Shown here: positions 1 to 5,427 of the stretch, in pieces | Layout: the number at the start of each line of letters is the position of its first letter | Position numbering within the stretch: position 1 is the stretch's first letter | NCBI GenBank assembly: GCA_964244115.1 | Contig: CAXTHM010000118.1 | Coordinates: 1-5,482, forward strand | Source: CADCWK01 sp964244115 | GTDB lineage: Bacteria > Chloroflexota > Chloroflexia > Thermomicrobiales > UBA6265 | Direction: 5' to 3' | Length of the DNA: 5,482 nt | The notes under the pieces: model-generated | Told to the model about the DNA's origin: nothing | What the model saw: the letters and a program-made list of their open reading frames with translations, nothing else | Databases searched by the model: none | Translations under genes and position numbers: made by a program

Positions 1-1126
1 GGCCGTACTGGGCCGGGGCGTCCGGGATCTCGTAGCCGAACTCGCCGGCGGCGCGGCGGACGAAGTAGGGGTCGCGGAGGAGTTCGCGGCCGAGCAGGAT
101 GACGTCGGCCTCCCCGTTCGCGAGGATCGCCTCCGCCTGGGCCGGCTCGGTGATCAGGCCGACCGCGCCGGAGGGCATCGACGTCTCGGCACGGATCCGG
201 GCGGCGAACGGGACCTGGTAGCCGGGCCGTAGCGGGATCGTCGCGTTGGCGACGTTGCCGCCACTGGAGGTGTCGATCAGGTCGACCCCGTGCCGGGTCA
301 GCTCGTCGGCCAGCCGGATCGTCTCGCCGGCGTTCCAGCTCGGCCGCTCGTCGCCGGCCTCGGCCAGCCAGTCGGTCGCCGAGACCCGGAACAGGACCGG
401 CAGGTCGGCCGGCCAGACGGCCCGGACCGCGTCGGTCACTTCGAGGGGGAAGCGGATCCGGTTCTCGAAGGAGCCGCCGTACGCGTCGGTGCGCTGGTTG
501 CTGATCGGGGAGAGGAACTCGTGGATCAGGTAGCCATGGGCGCCGTGGAGTTCGACGACCTGGAAGCCGGCCTCCAGCGACCGGCGGGCGGCGGCGGCGA
601 AGTCACCCACCGTCCGGGCAATGTCCTCACGGGTCATCGCCCGCGGCGTCGCCAGGCCCTCGAACGGGATGTCGCTCGGGCCGACCGGCACCCAACCGCC
701 ATCGGCCGGGGCGATCGGGCCGCGACCCGCCCGCGGCGCGTATGTCGAGGCCTTCCGGCCACCGTGGGCGAGCTGGATCGCGGCGACGGCGCCCTGCTCG
801 CGGATGAATGACGTGATCGGGAGGAAGGCGTCGCGCTGGCGATCGTCCCAGAGTCCGAGGTCGTTCGGAGAGGTCCGGCCCTCGGGGTTCACGGCGGTCG
901 CCTCGACGATCACCATCCCGACGCCGCCGACGGCGCGGGAGCCGAGATGGACCTGGTGCCAGGCGGTCGGGGCGCCGGTGTCCGGCCCGTCGGACGCGGC
1001 GGAGTACTGGCACATCGGCGCCATCCAGATCCGGTTCCGGATCGTCAGCTCGCGAAGCCTGATGGGCTGGAACAGGTGCGGGATGGTGGTTCCGGTGGCG
1101 ATCGGTGTGGTGACGGTGGCGGTCAA
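1..1126 (-). CDS. Old Yellow Enzyme-family ene-reductase (NADH:flavin oxidoreductase, YqjM-like), C-terminus cut by window edge
   Basis: Predicted FMN-dependent cytosolic enzyme that uses NAD(P)H to reduce activated C=C bonds of alpha,beta-unsaturated carbonyls. 375 codons are visible and the reading frame leaves the window at base 1. The TIM-barrel follows Bacillus YqjM closely: MAPMCQYS gives Cys39 and Tyr41 (the flavin-tuning Cys26/Tyr28 of YqjM), QLAHGGRK gives Lys125, HGAHGY gives the substrate-binding His194/His197 and Tyr199, then SNQRTDAYGGSFENR, and GRELLRDP (346-353) binds FMN phosphate. The visible end reads AQYG, matching YqjM's QYERGW tail, so only a few residues, probably including the inter-subunit Arg finger, are missing. 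The start is TTG at 1126: GAAGGGA lies 7 nt upstream, an in-frame stop follows upstream, and no ATG or GTG lies between. It carries about 13 more N-terminal residues than YqjM. Probably cotranscribed behind the alcohol dehydrogenase. Family assignment is firm; substrate is unknown. Confidence 0.95.
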   Translation of the reverse strand, partial: MTATVTTPIATGTTIPHLFQPIRLRELTIRNRIWMAPMCQYSAASDGPDTGAPTAWHQVHLGSRAVGGVGMVIVEATAVNPEGRTSPNDLGLWDDRQRDAFLPITSFIREQGAVAAIQLAHGGRKASTYAPRAGRGPIAPADGGWVPVGPSDIPFEGLATPRAMTREDIARTVGDFAAAARRSLEAGFQVVELHGAHGYLIHEFLSPISNQRTDAYGGSFENRIRFPLEVTDAVRAVWPADLPVLFRVSATDWLAEAGDERPSWNAGETIRLADELTRHGVDLIDTSSGGNVANATIPLRPGYQVPFAARIRAETSMPSGAVGLITEPAQAEAILANGEADVILLGRELLRDPYFVRRAAGEFGYEIPDAPAQYG

Positions 1127-1133
1127 GGCGACG

Positions 1134-1140
1134 TCCCTTC
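1134..1140 (-). promoter_or_regulatory. Ribosome binding site deciding the TTG start of the ene-reductase
   Basis: On the minus strand GAAGGGA sits 7 nt before TTG (1126). The only in-frame codons between this TTG and the upstream in-frame TGA are non-start codons, so this site supports a genuine TTG start. Confidence 0.65.
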
Positions 1141-1183
1141 GCGAACGATAGCGGCTAACGCGAGGAGAGCGATCCTTTCAGAC

Positions 1184-1208
1184 GTCCCGCTGTGAGGCGG
1201 AACGGGAC
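1184..1208 (-). other. Hairpin directly after the alcohol dehydrogenase stop codon
   Basis: On the minus strand GTCCCGTT (1208-1201) pairs with AGCGGGAC (1191-1184) as an 8-bp stem with one G-T wobble and a 9-nt loop, starting on the base after the TGA. No T-run follows, so it is not a typical intrinsic terminator. It may act as an mRNA stability element or partial attenuator between the dehydrogenase and the ene-reductase. In DNA this GC-rich, chance stems are common, so function is inferred only from position. Confidence 0.35.
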
Positions 1209-2450
1209 TCAGACGCGCCAGATCACGCCGTCGGTGCGGCCGCCCCAGGTCTCGATCAGGATCGCCTCGTAACCAGCCGCGTCGATCGGACGGGCGTTGC
1301 TGGGGGTCGAGGAGTTGGCCGCGGCGGTGAGGGCCAGCGCCGGGAAGTCCGTCGCCGACACCCGGTCGAGTTCGGTCAGCCGCGGGATGTCGAGGCGGTA
1401 GGCGAGGGCGGCGACGGCGTCGACCGCCCGGTCGGCCGCGACGTCGGCCGCCAGGTCGCGGGTGTCGATCCCGAGGGCGGCGGCGATGTCGGCGTGGCGC
1501 TCGGGCGCGGTGACGATGTTGTAGCGCATCACCGGCGGCAGCATGACCGCGTTGGCGACGCCGTGCGGGGTGTCGTAGCGCCCGCCCAGCGCCTCCGCCA
1601 GGCAGTGGACGGCGGCGACATCGGCATTCCCGAAGGCCATCCCGGCGATCAGGGAGGCCATCATCATCCCCTCGCGGGCCACGGCGTCGTCGCCATGCTC
1701 GTAGGCGGCGCCGAGGTGTTCGGCGACGAGGCGGATCGCGTGGAGGGCGAGGGCGTCGCTGACCGGGGTCGCCTGGCGGCCGGTGTAGGCCTCGATCGCG
1801 TGGGTCAGGACGTCCATCCCGGTCGCGGCGGTGACGCCGGGCGGGACGGAGTGAGTCAGGGTCGGGTCGACCAGCGCCAGCCGCGGGGCCAGGCGCGGGT
1901 CCTTGACGGTCAGTTTGGTCCGGTGCCGCTCGTCGGTGATGACGGCGCCCCGGGTGACCTCGCTGCCGGTCCCGGCCGTCGTCGGGATGGCGATCAGCGG
2001 CAGCGGATCGTGGGCCAGGCGACGCGGGACCGCCCAGTCCCGGGCCGTGCCGCCGTTGGTCGCCAGCGCGGCGGCGCACTTGGCGGCGTCGATCGGGCTG
2101 CCGCCGCCGATCGCGACGATGGCCGTCGCGCCGGACGAGATGGCGAGGTCGGCCGCCGCCCGGCACTCATGGTCGCGCGGGTTCGGGGACACCTCGTCGT
2201 AGAGCGCGACCGAGATCCCGGCGGCGATGACGGGCGCCAGGATCTGGTCGACGAGCCCGGTCAGGCGGACGCCGAGGTCGGTGACGACGAGGATGCGGTC
2301 GCCGTAGGGGGCCAGCGCCGGGACGAGGTCCGACGCGACGCCCGGGCCGAAGCGGACCTCGGTCTGGAGCAGGAACGATCCGAACGGGATCGAGCCGGTG
2401 GGACTCGGCGTGGCGGTCGTGGGGGACTGGTCGGCGCCGGCGTGGTGCAT
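1209..2450 (-). CDS. Iron-containing alcohol dehydrogenase (group III, FucO/DhaT-like)
   Basis: A 413-residue cytosolic NAD(P)-dependent, metal-activated dehydrogenase that interconverts alcohols and aldehydes or ketones. Visible landmarks are GGGSPIDAAK (115-124) for dinucleotide phosphates, IPTTAGTGSEVT (155-166), and the metal ligands in family spacing: Asp213 and His217 in GMDVLTHAIEAYTG, His282 in AVHCLAEALGG, and His296 in TPHGVANA. The end, SNARPIDAAGYEAIL, matches the usual C-terminal NPRP segment. The position four after His282 is Glu286, where FucO has His267. About 20 low-complexity residues (Ser/Thr/Pro) precede the first strand. Start ATG at 2450 has AGGAG 5 nt upstream; an open frame continues further upstream to 2687 but lacks this support and has atypical composition. 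It is first in a probable two-gene unit with the ene-reductase and diverges from the HD-domain gene. The family is certain; the metal (Fe or Zn) and the substrate are not. Confidence 0.95.
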   Translation of the reverse strand: MHHAGADQSPTTATPSPTGSIPFGSFLLQTEVRFGPGVASDLVPALAPYGDRILVVTDLGVRLTGLVDQILAPVIAAGISVALYDEVSPNPRDHECRAAADLAISSGATAIVAIGGGSPIDAAKCAAALATNGGTARDWAVPRRLAHDPLPLIAIPTTAGTGSEVTRGAVITDERHRTKLTVKDPRLAPRLALVDPTLTHSVPPGVTAATGMDVLTHAIEAYTGRQATPVSDALALHAIRLVAEHLGAAYEHGDDAVAREGMMMASLIAGMAFGNADVAAVHCLAEALGGRYDTPHGVANAVMLPPVMRYNIVTAPERHADIAAALGIDTRDLAADVAADRAVDAVAALAYRLDIPRLTELDRVSATDFPALALTAAANSSTPSNARPIDAAGYEAILIETWGGRTDGVIWRV

Positions 2451-2455
2451 CGTCG

Positions 2456-2460
2456 CTCCT
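2456..2460 (-). promoter_or_regulatory. Ribosome binding site of the alcohol dehydrogenase
   Basis: AGGAG on the minus strand, 5 nt before ATG at 2450. It decides this start over the longer open frame that continues upstream. Confidence 0.75.
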
Positions 2461-2472
2461 GAGCGGGTGATC

Positions 2473-2501
2473 TGGGTGCGTGGGCGTCGGTTGGGTCCGT
2501 G
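2473..2501. repeat. 10-bp direct repeat in the divergent intergenic region, possible operator
   Basis: TGGGTGCGTG (2473-2482) and TGGGTCCGTG (2492-2501) match at 9 of 10 bases and start 19 bp apart, close to two helical turns. They lie between the dehydrogenase start and the -10-like island. A transcription factor binding site is possible. No regulator gene is visible in the window, and two G-rich copies can arise by chance. Confidence 0.25.
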
Positions 2502-2507
2502 CCAGAC

Positions 2508-2514
2508 TATCCTA
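2508..2514. promoter_or_regulatory. Divergent promoter candidate: overlapping -10-like hexamers on both strands
   Basis: The short A/T island ACTATCCTA stands out in GC-rich surroundings. The plus strand reads TATCCT (2508-2513) and the minus strand TAGGAT (2514-2509); both fit TAnnnT. The plus box could drive the HD-domain gene. It lies 7 nt before ATG 2521, which would allow a leaderless transcript, or would give about a 70-nt leader if GTG 2593 is used. The minus box would give the dehydrogenase roughly a 50-nt leader. I see no convincing -35 element for either direction. Confidence 0.4.
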
Positions 2515-2580
2515 CCCGCGATGCCGCTCGCTCGCTCATCCCGGCACCGGTCCGGCCGGGCGCTCGGTTCTCGTTCCGGG

Positions 2581-2586
2581 AAGAGG
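2581..2586 (+). promoter_or_regulatory. Ribosome binding site supporting the GTG 2593 start of the HD-domain protein
   Basis: AAGAGG, within the purine-rich GGGAAGAGG, lies 6 nt before GTG 2593. Competing in-frame starts (ATG 2521, ATG 2632, GTG 2701) have no comparable site. Confidence 0.45.
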
Positions 2587-2592
2587 CTCGCC

Positions 2593-4047
2593 GTGACGCT
2601 CCCGCTGCCAGACCTCGGGCCCCAGTCGACGATGCCACTGCCCATTCCAGCGGTGGCCCGGGCCGAGGAGCCGTCCGTTCGGACCATCGTCCCCCCGACC
2701 GTGCCTGGTCTCGGCCTGCCGGTCGAGACGACGATCAGGGATGCGATCTACGACCGGATCCCGCTGTCCTCGCCGGAGCTGGCAATCATGGGGACGCCGG
2801 CGTTCCTGCGCCTGGACCGGATCCAGCAGCTCGGCTTCGTCTCCCGCGTCTGGCCGGGCGCCAAGCACACCCGGTTCGAGCATTCGCTCGGCGTCCTCCA
2901 CCTCACCCGGCTCGCCCTGGAGCACCTCCGGCAGTCGCCGCGGGGAGGCATGATCGCGGAGGAGGACGCCCGGACGGCCGCCGCCGCCGCGCTCCTGCAC
3001 GACATCGGTCACTACCCGTTCTCCCACGCGATCGAGGAGCTCGGGCCGCCGGTCCGGCCTCACGAGGAAGTCGGCGCCGCCCGGATCGTCTCGGGTGACG
3101 TCGCGACGATCCTGCGCGAGCGGTGGGGCGTCCGGCCGGAACGGGTCGCCGCGATCGTCTTCGAGGGCCACGAGACGCTGACGCCGATCGACCGGTTCCT
3201 CCGCAGCCTGCTGTCCGGGCCGCTCGACATGGACAAGCTGGACTACCTGCCGCGCGACGCCCACGGTTGCAACGTCCCGTACGGCGGGGTCGACACGACC
3301 AGACTGATCGACGCCCTCGGGATCGCGGCCGTCCCGGAGGCGGTGGTCCGGCACGGCCGGACCCAGGGCGCCAGCGACCGGATCGTCGTCGGGAGCAAGG
3401 GCGTCAGCGCGCTGCACTCCCTGATCAACGCCCGCCAGGCCATGTTCGACAACGTCTACTGGCATCACACCAACCGGGCCTGCATGGCGATGCTGCTCCG
3501 GGCGATCCAGGAGGCGGTCATCGCCGGGACCATCGACGCCGACGAGCTGCCCGAGCACGACGACGCGTCGTTGCTGACCTATCTCGGCCGGCCCGAGATG
3601 CCTGAGGCGACCCGGCGACTCACGGCGGCGCTCACCGGGCGGCGGGTGCACAAGCGGGCGGTCGAGGTCAGCCGGCTGGCGTTCGAACTCTACGGCCGGC
3701 TGGGCAACCTGTTCTACGACCCGGCGGCCCGGCGGCACGTCGAGACGCTGCTGGCCGAGGGCCTGTCGGCGGAACTCGGACTCAGTGTCCCGGCGGACGC
3801 GATCCTGATCGACATCCCGAAGCCGGAGACCTGGCGGACGGGCGTCTGGGTGACGTTCGAGCGGCCGCCGGTCGGGTTCGCGCCGATCATGCCCTGGCGG
3901 GACGTCGCCGGGATGAGCGACGAGGACTTCAAGCGGTACGAGGAGCACCGGCGGCTGATCCGGATCGTCGCGGCCGAACCGTGGCGTGACGCCGTCCGGC
4001 AGCACTGGGAGCGGTTACTGCTGCCACTGCTGGGCGGAGTCCTTTGA
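2593..4047 (+). CDS. HD-domain phosphohydrolase, dGTPase/SAMHD1/YwfO-like (COG1078 type)
   Basis: Predicted cytosolic metal-dependent phosphohydrolase of the family containing bacterial dNTP triphosphohydrolases and human SAMHD1. Numbered from GTG 2593 (484 residues), the core opens with TTIRDAIYDRIPLSSPE (46-62), then WPGAKHTRFEHSLGV (first metal His97), LLHDIGHYPFSH (His136/Asp137, with His140 and His145 matching SAMHD1 His210/His215), RPHEE (His157, matching His233), and LDMDKLDYLPRDAHG (Asp214 metal ligand, Lys215, Tyr218, Asp222, matching SAMHD1 311/312/315/319). Glu148 replaces SAMHD1 Asp218. ARQAMFDNVYWHHTNR (280-295) is the conserved later helix. The C-terminal 170 residues are helical and show no second known domain. 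The start is uncertain: GTG 2593 has AAGAGG upstream, ATG 2521 would suit a leaderless transcript (508 residues), and GTG 2701 would give the short N-terminus usual in relatives. Codon bias weakens before about 2720, hinting at a later start. Substrate is unproven; dNTP hydrolysis is the family default. Confidence 0.9.
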   Translation: MTLPLPDLGPQSTMPLPIPAVARAEEPSVRTIVPPTVPGLGLPVETTIRDAIYDRIPLSSPELAIMGTPAFLRLDRIQQLGFVSRVWPGAKHTRFEHSLGVLHLTRLALEHLRQSPRGGMIAEEDARTAAAAALLHDIGHYPFSHAIEELGPPVRPHEEVGAARIVSGDVATILRERWGVRPERVAAIVFEGHETLTPIDRFLRSLLSGPLDMDKLDYLPRDAHGCNVPYGGVDTTRLIDALGIAAVPEAVVRHGRTQGASDRIVVGSKGVSALHSLINARQAMFDNVYWHHTNRACMAMLLRAIQEAVIAGTIDADELPEHDDASLLTYLGRPEMPEATRRLTAALTGRRVHKRAVEVSRLAFELYGRLGNLFYDPAARRHVETLLAEGLSAELGLSVPADAILIDIPKPETWRTGVWVTFERPPVGFAPIMPWRDVAGMSDEDFKRYEEHRRLIRIVAAEPWRDAVRQHWERLLLPLLGGVL

Positions 4048-4192
4048 CCGGGCGAGACGGAGCCGATCGGGTCGGTCGCCGGCGCAGGGACGCGAATGGT
4101 GCCGATCGTGCGTCGCCGCGGCCTGTCGCCGCTGGTGGGGACGATGGGCATACCGGCCGAGACAGGGGTTGCGGCGCCGATGGTGAGCGAGC

Positions 4193-4197
4193 AGGAG
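4193..4197 (+). promoter_or_regulatory. Ribosome binding site for the preferred PAP2 start
   Basis: AGGAG lies 9 nt before ATG 4207. Rivals are AGGGA at 4086-4090, 5 nt before ATG 4096, and GAAGGG at 4219-4224, 9 nt before ATG 4234, so the choice is tentative. Confidence 0.45.
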
Positions 4198-4206
4198 CGG
4201 CGCGGC

Positions 4207-5085
4207 ATGGCCCTGACCGAAGGGCTGATCGCGATGGCCCCGACATCCCGGCCGCGGCTGGACGTCCGCTGGCTGTTCTGGCTGCGCCGGGTCATGCGTG
4301 ATCTTTCCCCGGCCCTGCTCCTCTACGCCCTGTTCATGGCCTACCGGTTCTGGCGACCCGACTACGCCGCCGACGCGGGCGCTCGTCACGCCGCCGATGT
4401 GGTGGCGCTCCAGTCGGCGCTCGGTCTGGACATCGACCGGAGCTGGCAGCAGGCGGCACTCGGTTGGCCGGTCCTGGTCCGGGCGGCGAACTGGTTCTAC
4501 ATCGTCGGCTGGGCGCCGGTCCTGCTCGCGGTCGCGGTCTTCGCGTTCCTCCGGGCGCCCGTCGTGCTCGAACGCTGGCGGGCGGGCCTGACGCTGTCGG
4601 CGACCGCGACGGCGATCATCCAGATCGCCTACCCGCTGACGCCGCCCCGGCTGTACGACTCCTACGGCATGATCGACACGCTGATGCGCTTCGGCCCGAC
4701 CTACTACGGGACGGTCGGGGACGAGTCCGGGGCGATCGACGTCTACGGGGCGATGCCGAGCATGCACGTCGGCTGGGCGTTGCTGGCGGGGTTGCTCCTG
4801 CGGGCGGTCCTGCCGGGCCGGCCGTGGGTGACGGCGCTGTCCGCCCTCTACGTCGCGGCGATGACCTGGACCGTCGTCGTGACGGGCAACCACTACCTGC
4901 TCGACCCGATCGCCGGGGTGACGATCGTCATCGTCTGCATCGGGCTCGGCGGGCTGTGGAACGGCTGGCGGGTCGAGCGGCTCCGTCGCGCCGGGAACCC
5001 TGACGTGTTCGACCGGACGGACCCGATGGGGGGCATCGAGCGGCTACGCCCGGAGGTCCGGCAGTCTGATAGGCTTGGGGCATGA
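4207..5085 (+). CDS. PAP2-superfamily membrane phosphatase/phosphotransferase, Aur1/inositol-phosphotransferase-like (PAP2_3 type)
   Basis: Integral membrane enzyme predicted to remove or transfer phosphate or phospho-alcohol groups on lipids. Numbered from ATG 4207 (292 residues), six hydrophobic helices lie near 33-50, 96-115, 128-146, 187-203, 208-226 and 232-251. Catalytic motifs are YPLTPPRL (142-149), AMPSMHVGW (182-190, His187) and TGNHYLLDPIAG (226-237, His229 and Asp233). The His-x3-Asp spacing equals that of yeast Aur1. There is no classical KxxxxxxRP first motif, as expected in the Aur1-like branch. Arg-rich ends (RPRLDVRW, WRVERLRR) place both termini in the cytoplasm, so all three motifs face outward. 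The frame is open from ATG 4096 (329 residues); I prefer 4207 for its AGGAG and because the upstream part contains rare ATA and ACA codons. The gene lies 159 nt (48 nt from ATG 4096) after the HD gene and overlaps the next gene by ATGA. The family is sure; phosphatase versus transferase is open. Confidence 0.9.
   Translation: MALTEGLIAMAPTSRPRLDVRWLFWLRRVMRDLSPALLLYALFMAYRFWRPDYAADAGARHAADVVALQSALGLDIDRSWQQAALGWPVLVRAANWFYIVGWAPVLLAVAVFAFLRAPVVLERWRAGLTLSATATAIIQIAYPLTPPRLYDSYGMIDTLMRFGPTYYGTVGDESGAIDVYGAMPSMHVGWALLAGLLLRAVLPGRPWVTALSALYVAAMTWTVVVTGNHYLLDPIAGVTIVIVCIGLGGLWNGWRVERLRRAGNPDVFDRTDPMGGIERLRPEVRQSDRLGA
5067..5075 (+). promoter_or_regulatory. Extended -10 promoter candidate for a leaderless transcript of the small membrane protein
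   Basis: TGATAGGCT gives TGn (5067-5069) followed by TAGGCT (5070-5075), 6 nt before ATG 5082, so transcription would begin at or next to the start codon. It lies inside the 3' end of the PAP2 gene. No clear -35 is seen, which an extended -10 can tolerate. No strong Shine-Dalgarno precedes ATG 5082, consistent with leaderless or coupled translation. Confidence 0.4.
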
Positions 5086-5387
5086 GCACCGACCCGCGCG
5101 ACCGGCCCGCCGACCTCCGGCCGGATACCGAGCCCACCGATCCTGACACCGTCAACGGGTCGGACGTACCCAAGCCGGTGCTGGCTGAGGACGCGGCCGT
5201 GCCGCCACCGGCTGACCGGGACGATGACGTCGCGCTGCCGGGAGATGCGACCGGTCCGGCACCGGGAGAGCCGCTGGGCTCCGCGATCGACGGAGCCAGC
5301 CGGCCGGATAAGGTCGCGATCGGCCTGATGGCTGGCGTGGTCGTCCTGCTGCTGATCTGTGTCGCGTTCGGGTTCGCCGCCAGGTAG
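5082..5387 (+). CDS. Small acidic, proline-rich protein with a C-terminal membrane anchor (unrecognised)
   Basis: A 101-residue protein of no family I recognise. Residues 1-76 are hydrophilic and probably disordered, with about 18 Asp/Glu, only about six Arg/Lys and roughly 15 Pro, including PVLAEDAAVPPPADRDDD. Residues 78-99 (VAIGLMAGVVVLLLICVAF and following) form one hydrophobic helix, ending in a short AAR tail, so it resembles a tail-anchored protein. There is no signal peptide. Its ATG overlaps the PAP2 stop as ATGA, which implies translational coupling and perhaps a shared task or stoichiometry at the membrane. TAGGCT 6 nt upstream may also give it separate transcription. G/C-rich third positions, the precise overlap and the clean terminal helix argue that it is a real gene. 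Orientation in the membrane is ambiguous. Possible roles (accessory subunit, scaffold, regulator) are guesses. Confidence 0.75.
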   Translation: MSTDPRDRPADLRPDTEPTDPDTVNGSDVPKPVLAEDAAVPPPADRDDDVALPGDATGPAPGEPLGSAIDGASRPDKVAIGLMAGVVVLLLICVAFGFAAR

Positions 5388-5394
5388 TGGGACC

Positions 5395-5409
5395 GGCTGG
5401 CGGCCAGCC
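5395..5409 (+). terminator. Short hairpin after the small membrane protein gene, weak terminator candidate
   Basis: GGCTGG (5395-5400) and CCAGCC (5404-5409) form a perfect 6-bp stem around a CGG loop, 7 nt after the TAG stop. No T-tract follows, so intrinsic termination is doubtful. Position is the main argument. Confidence 0.3.
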
Positions 5410-5427
5410 TGCCGGGGACTATTGGAC

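Noticed and set aside
1123..2166. 347-codon minus-strand frame overlapping the dehydrogenase in another frame
   Set aside because: Arg/Gly/Asp-rich low-complexity translation typical of a frame-shifted reading of GC-rich coding sequence.
1494..2462. Long plus-strand open frame opposite the alcohol dehydrogenase
   Set aside because: Its translation is a Gly/Arg/Asp-rich string without recognisable domains and lies fully antisense to a gene with intact catalytic motifs; long antisense frames are expected in high-GC coding DNA.
2491..2496. TTGGGT as a -35 element for the TATCCT box
   Set aside because: Spacing to the -10-like box is only 11 nt, too short for a normal sigma-70-type promoter.
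2526..2537. GCTC repeated three times in tandem
   Set aside because: Only 12 bp of GC-rich simple sequence; too short to call a functional repeat or a phase-variation tract.
2536..4005. 489-codon minus-strand open frame opposite the HD-domain gene
   Set aside because: Repetitive Arg/Asp/Pro/Gln composition and no motifs; the opposite strand encodes a conserved HD enzyme across the same bases.
4150..4156. CATACC as a -10 box for the PAP2 gene
   Set aside because: Poor match to TAnnnT and no -35 partner; equally explained by chance.
4015..4893. Minus-strand frame opposite the PAP2 gene
   Set aside because: Arg/Gln/Asp-rich with no hydrophobic segments or motifs; a shadow of the PAP2 gene.
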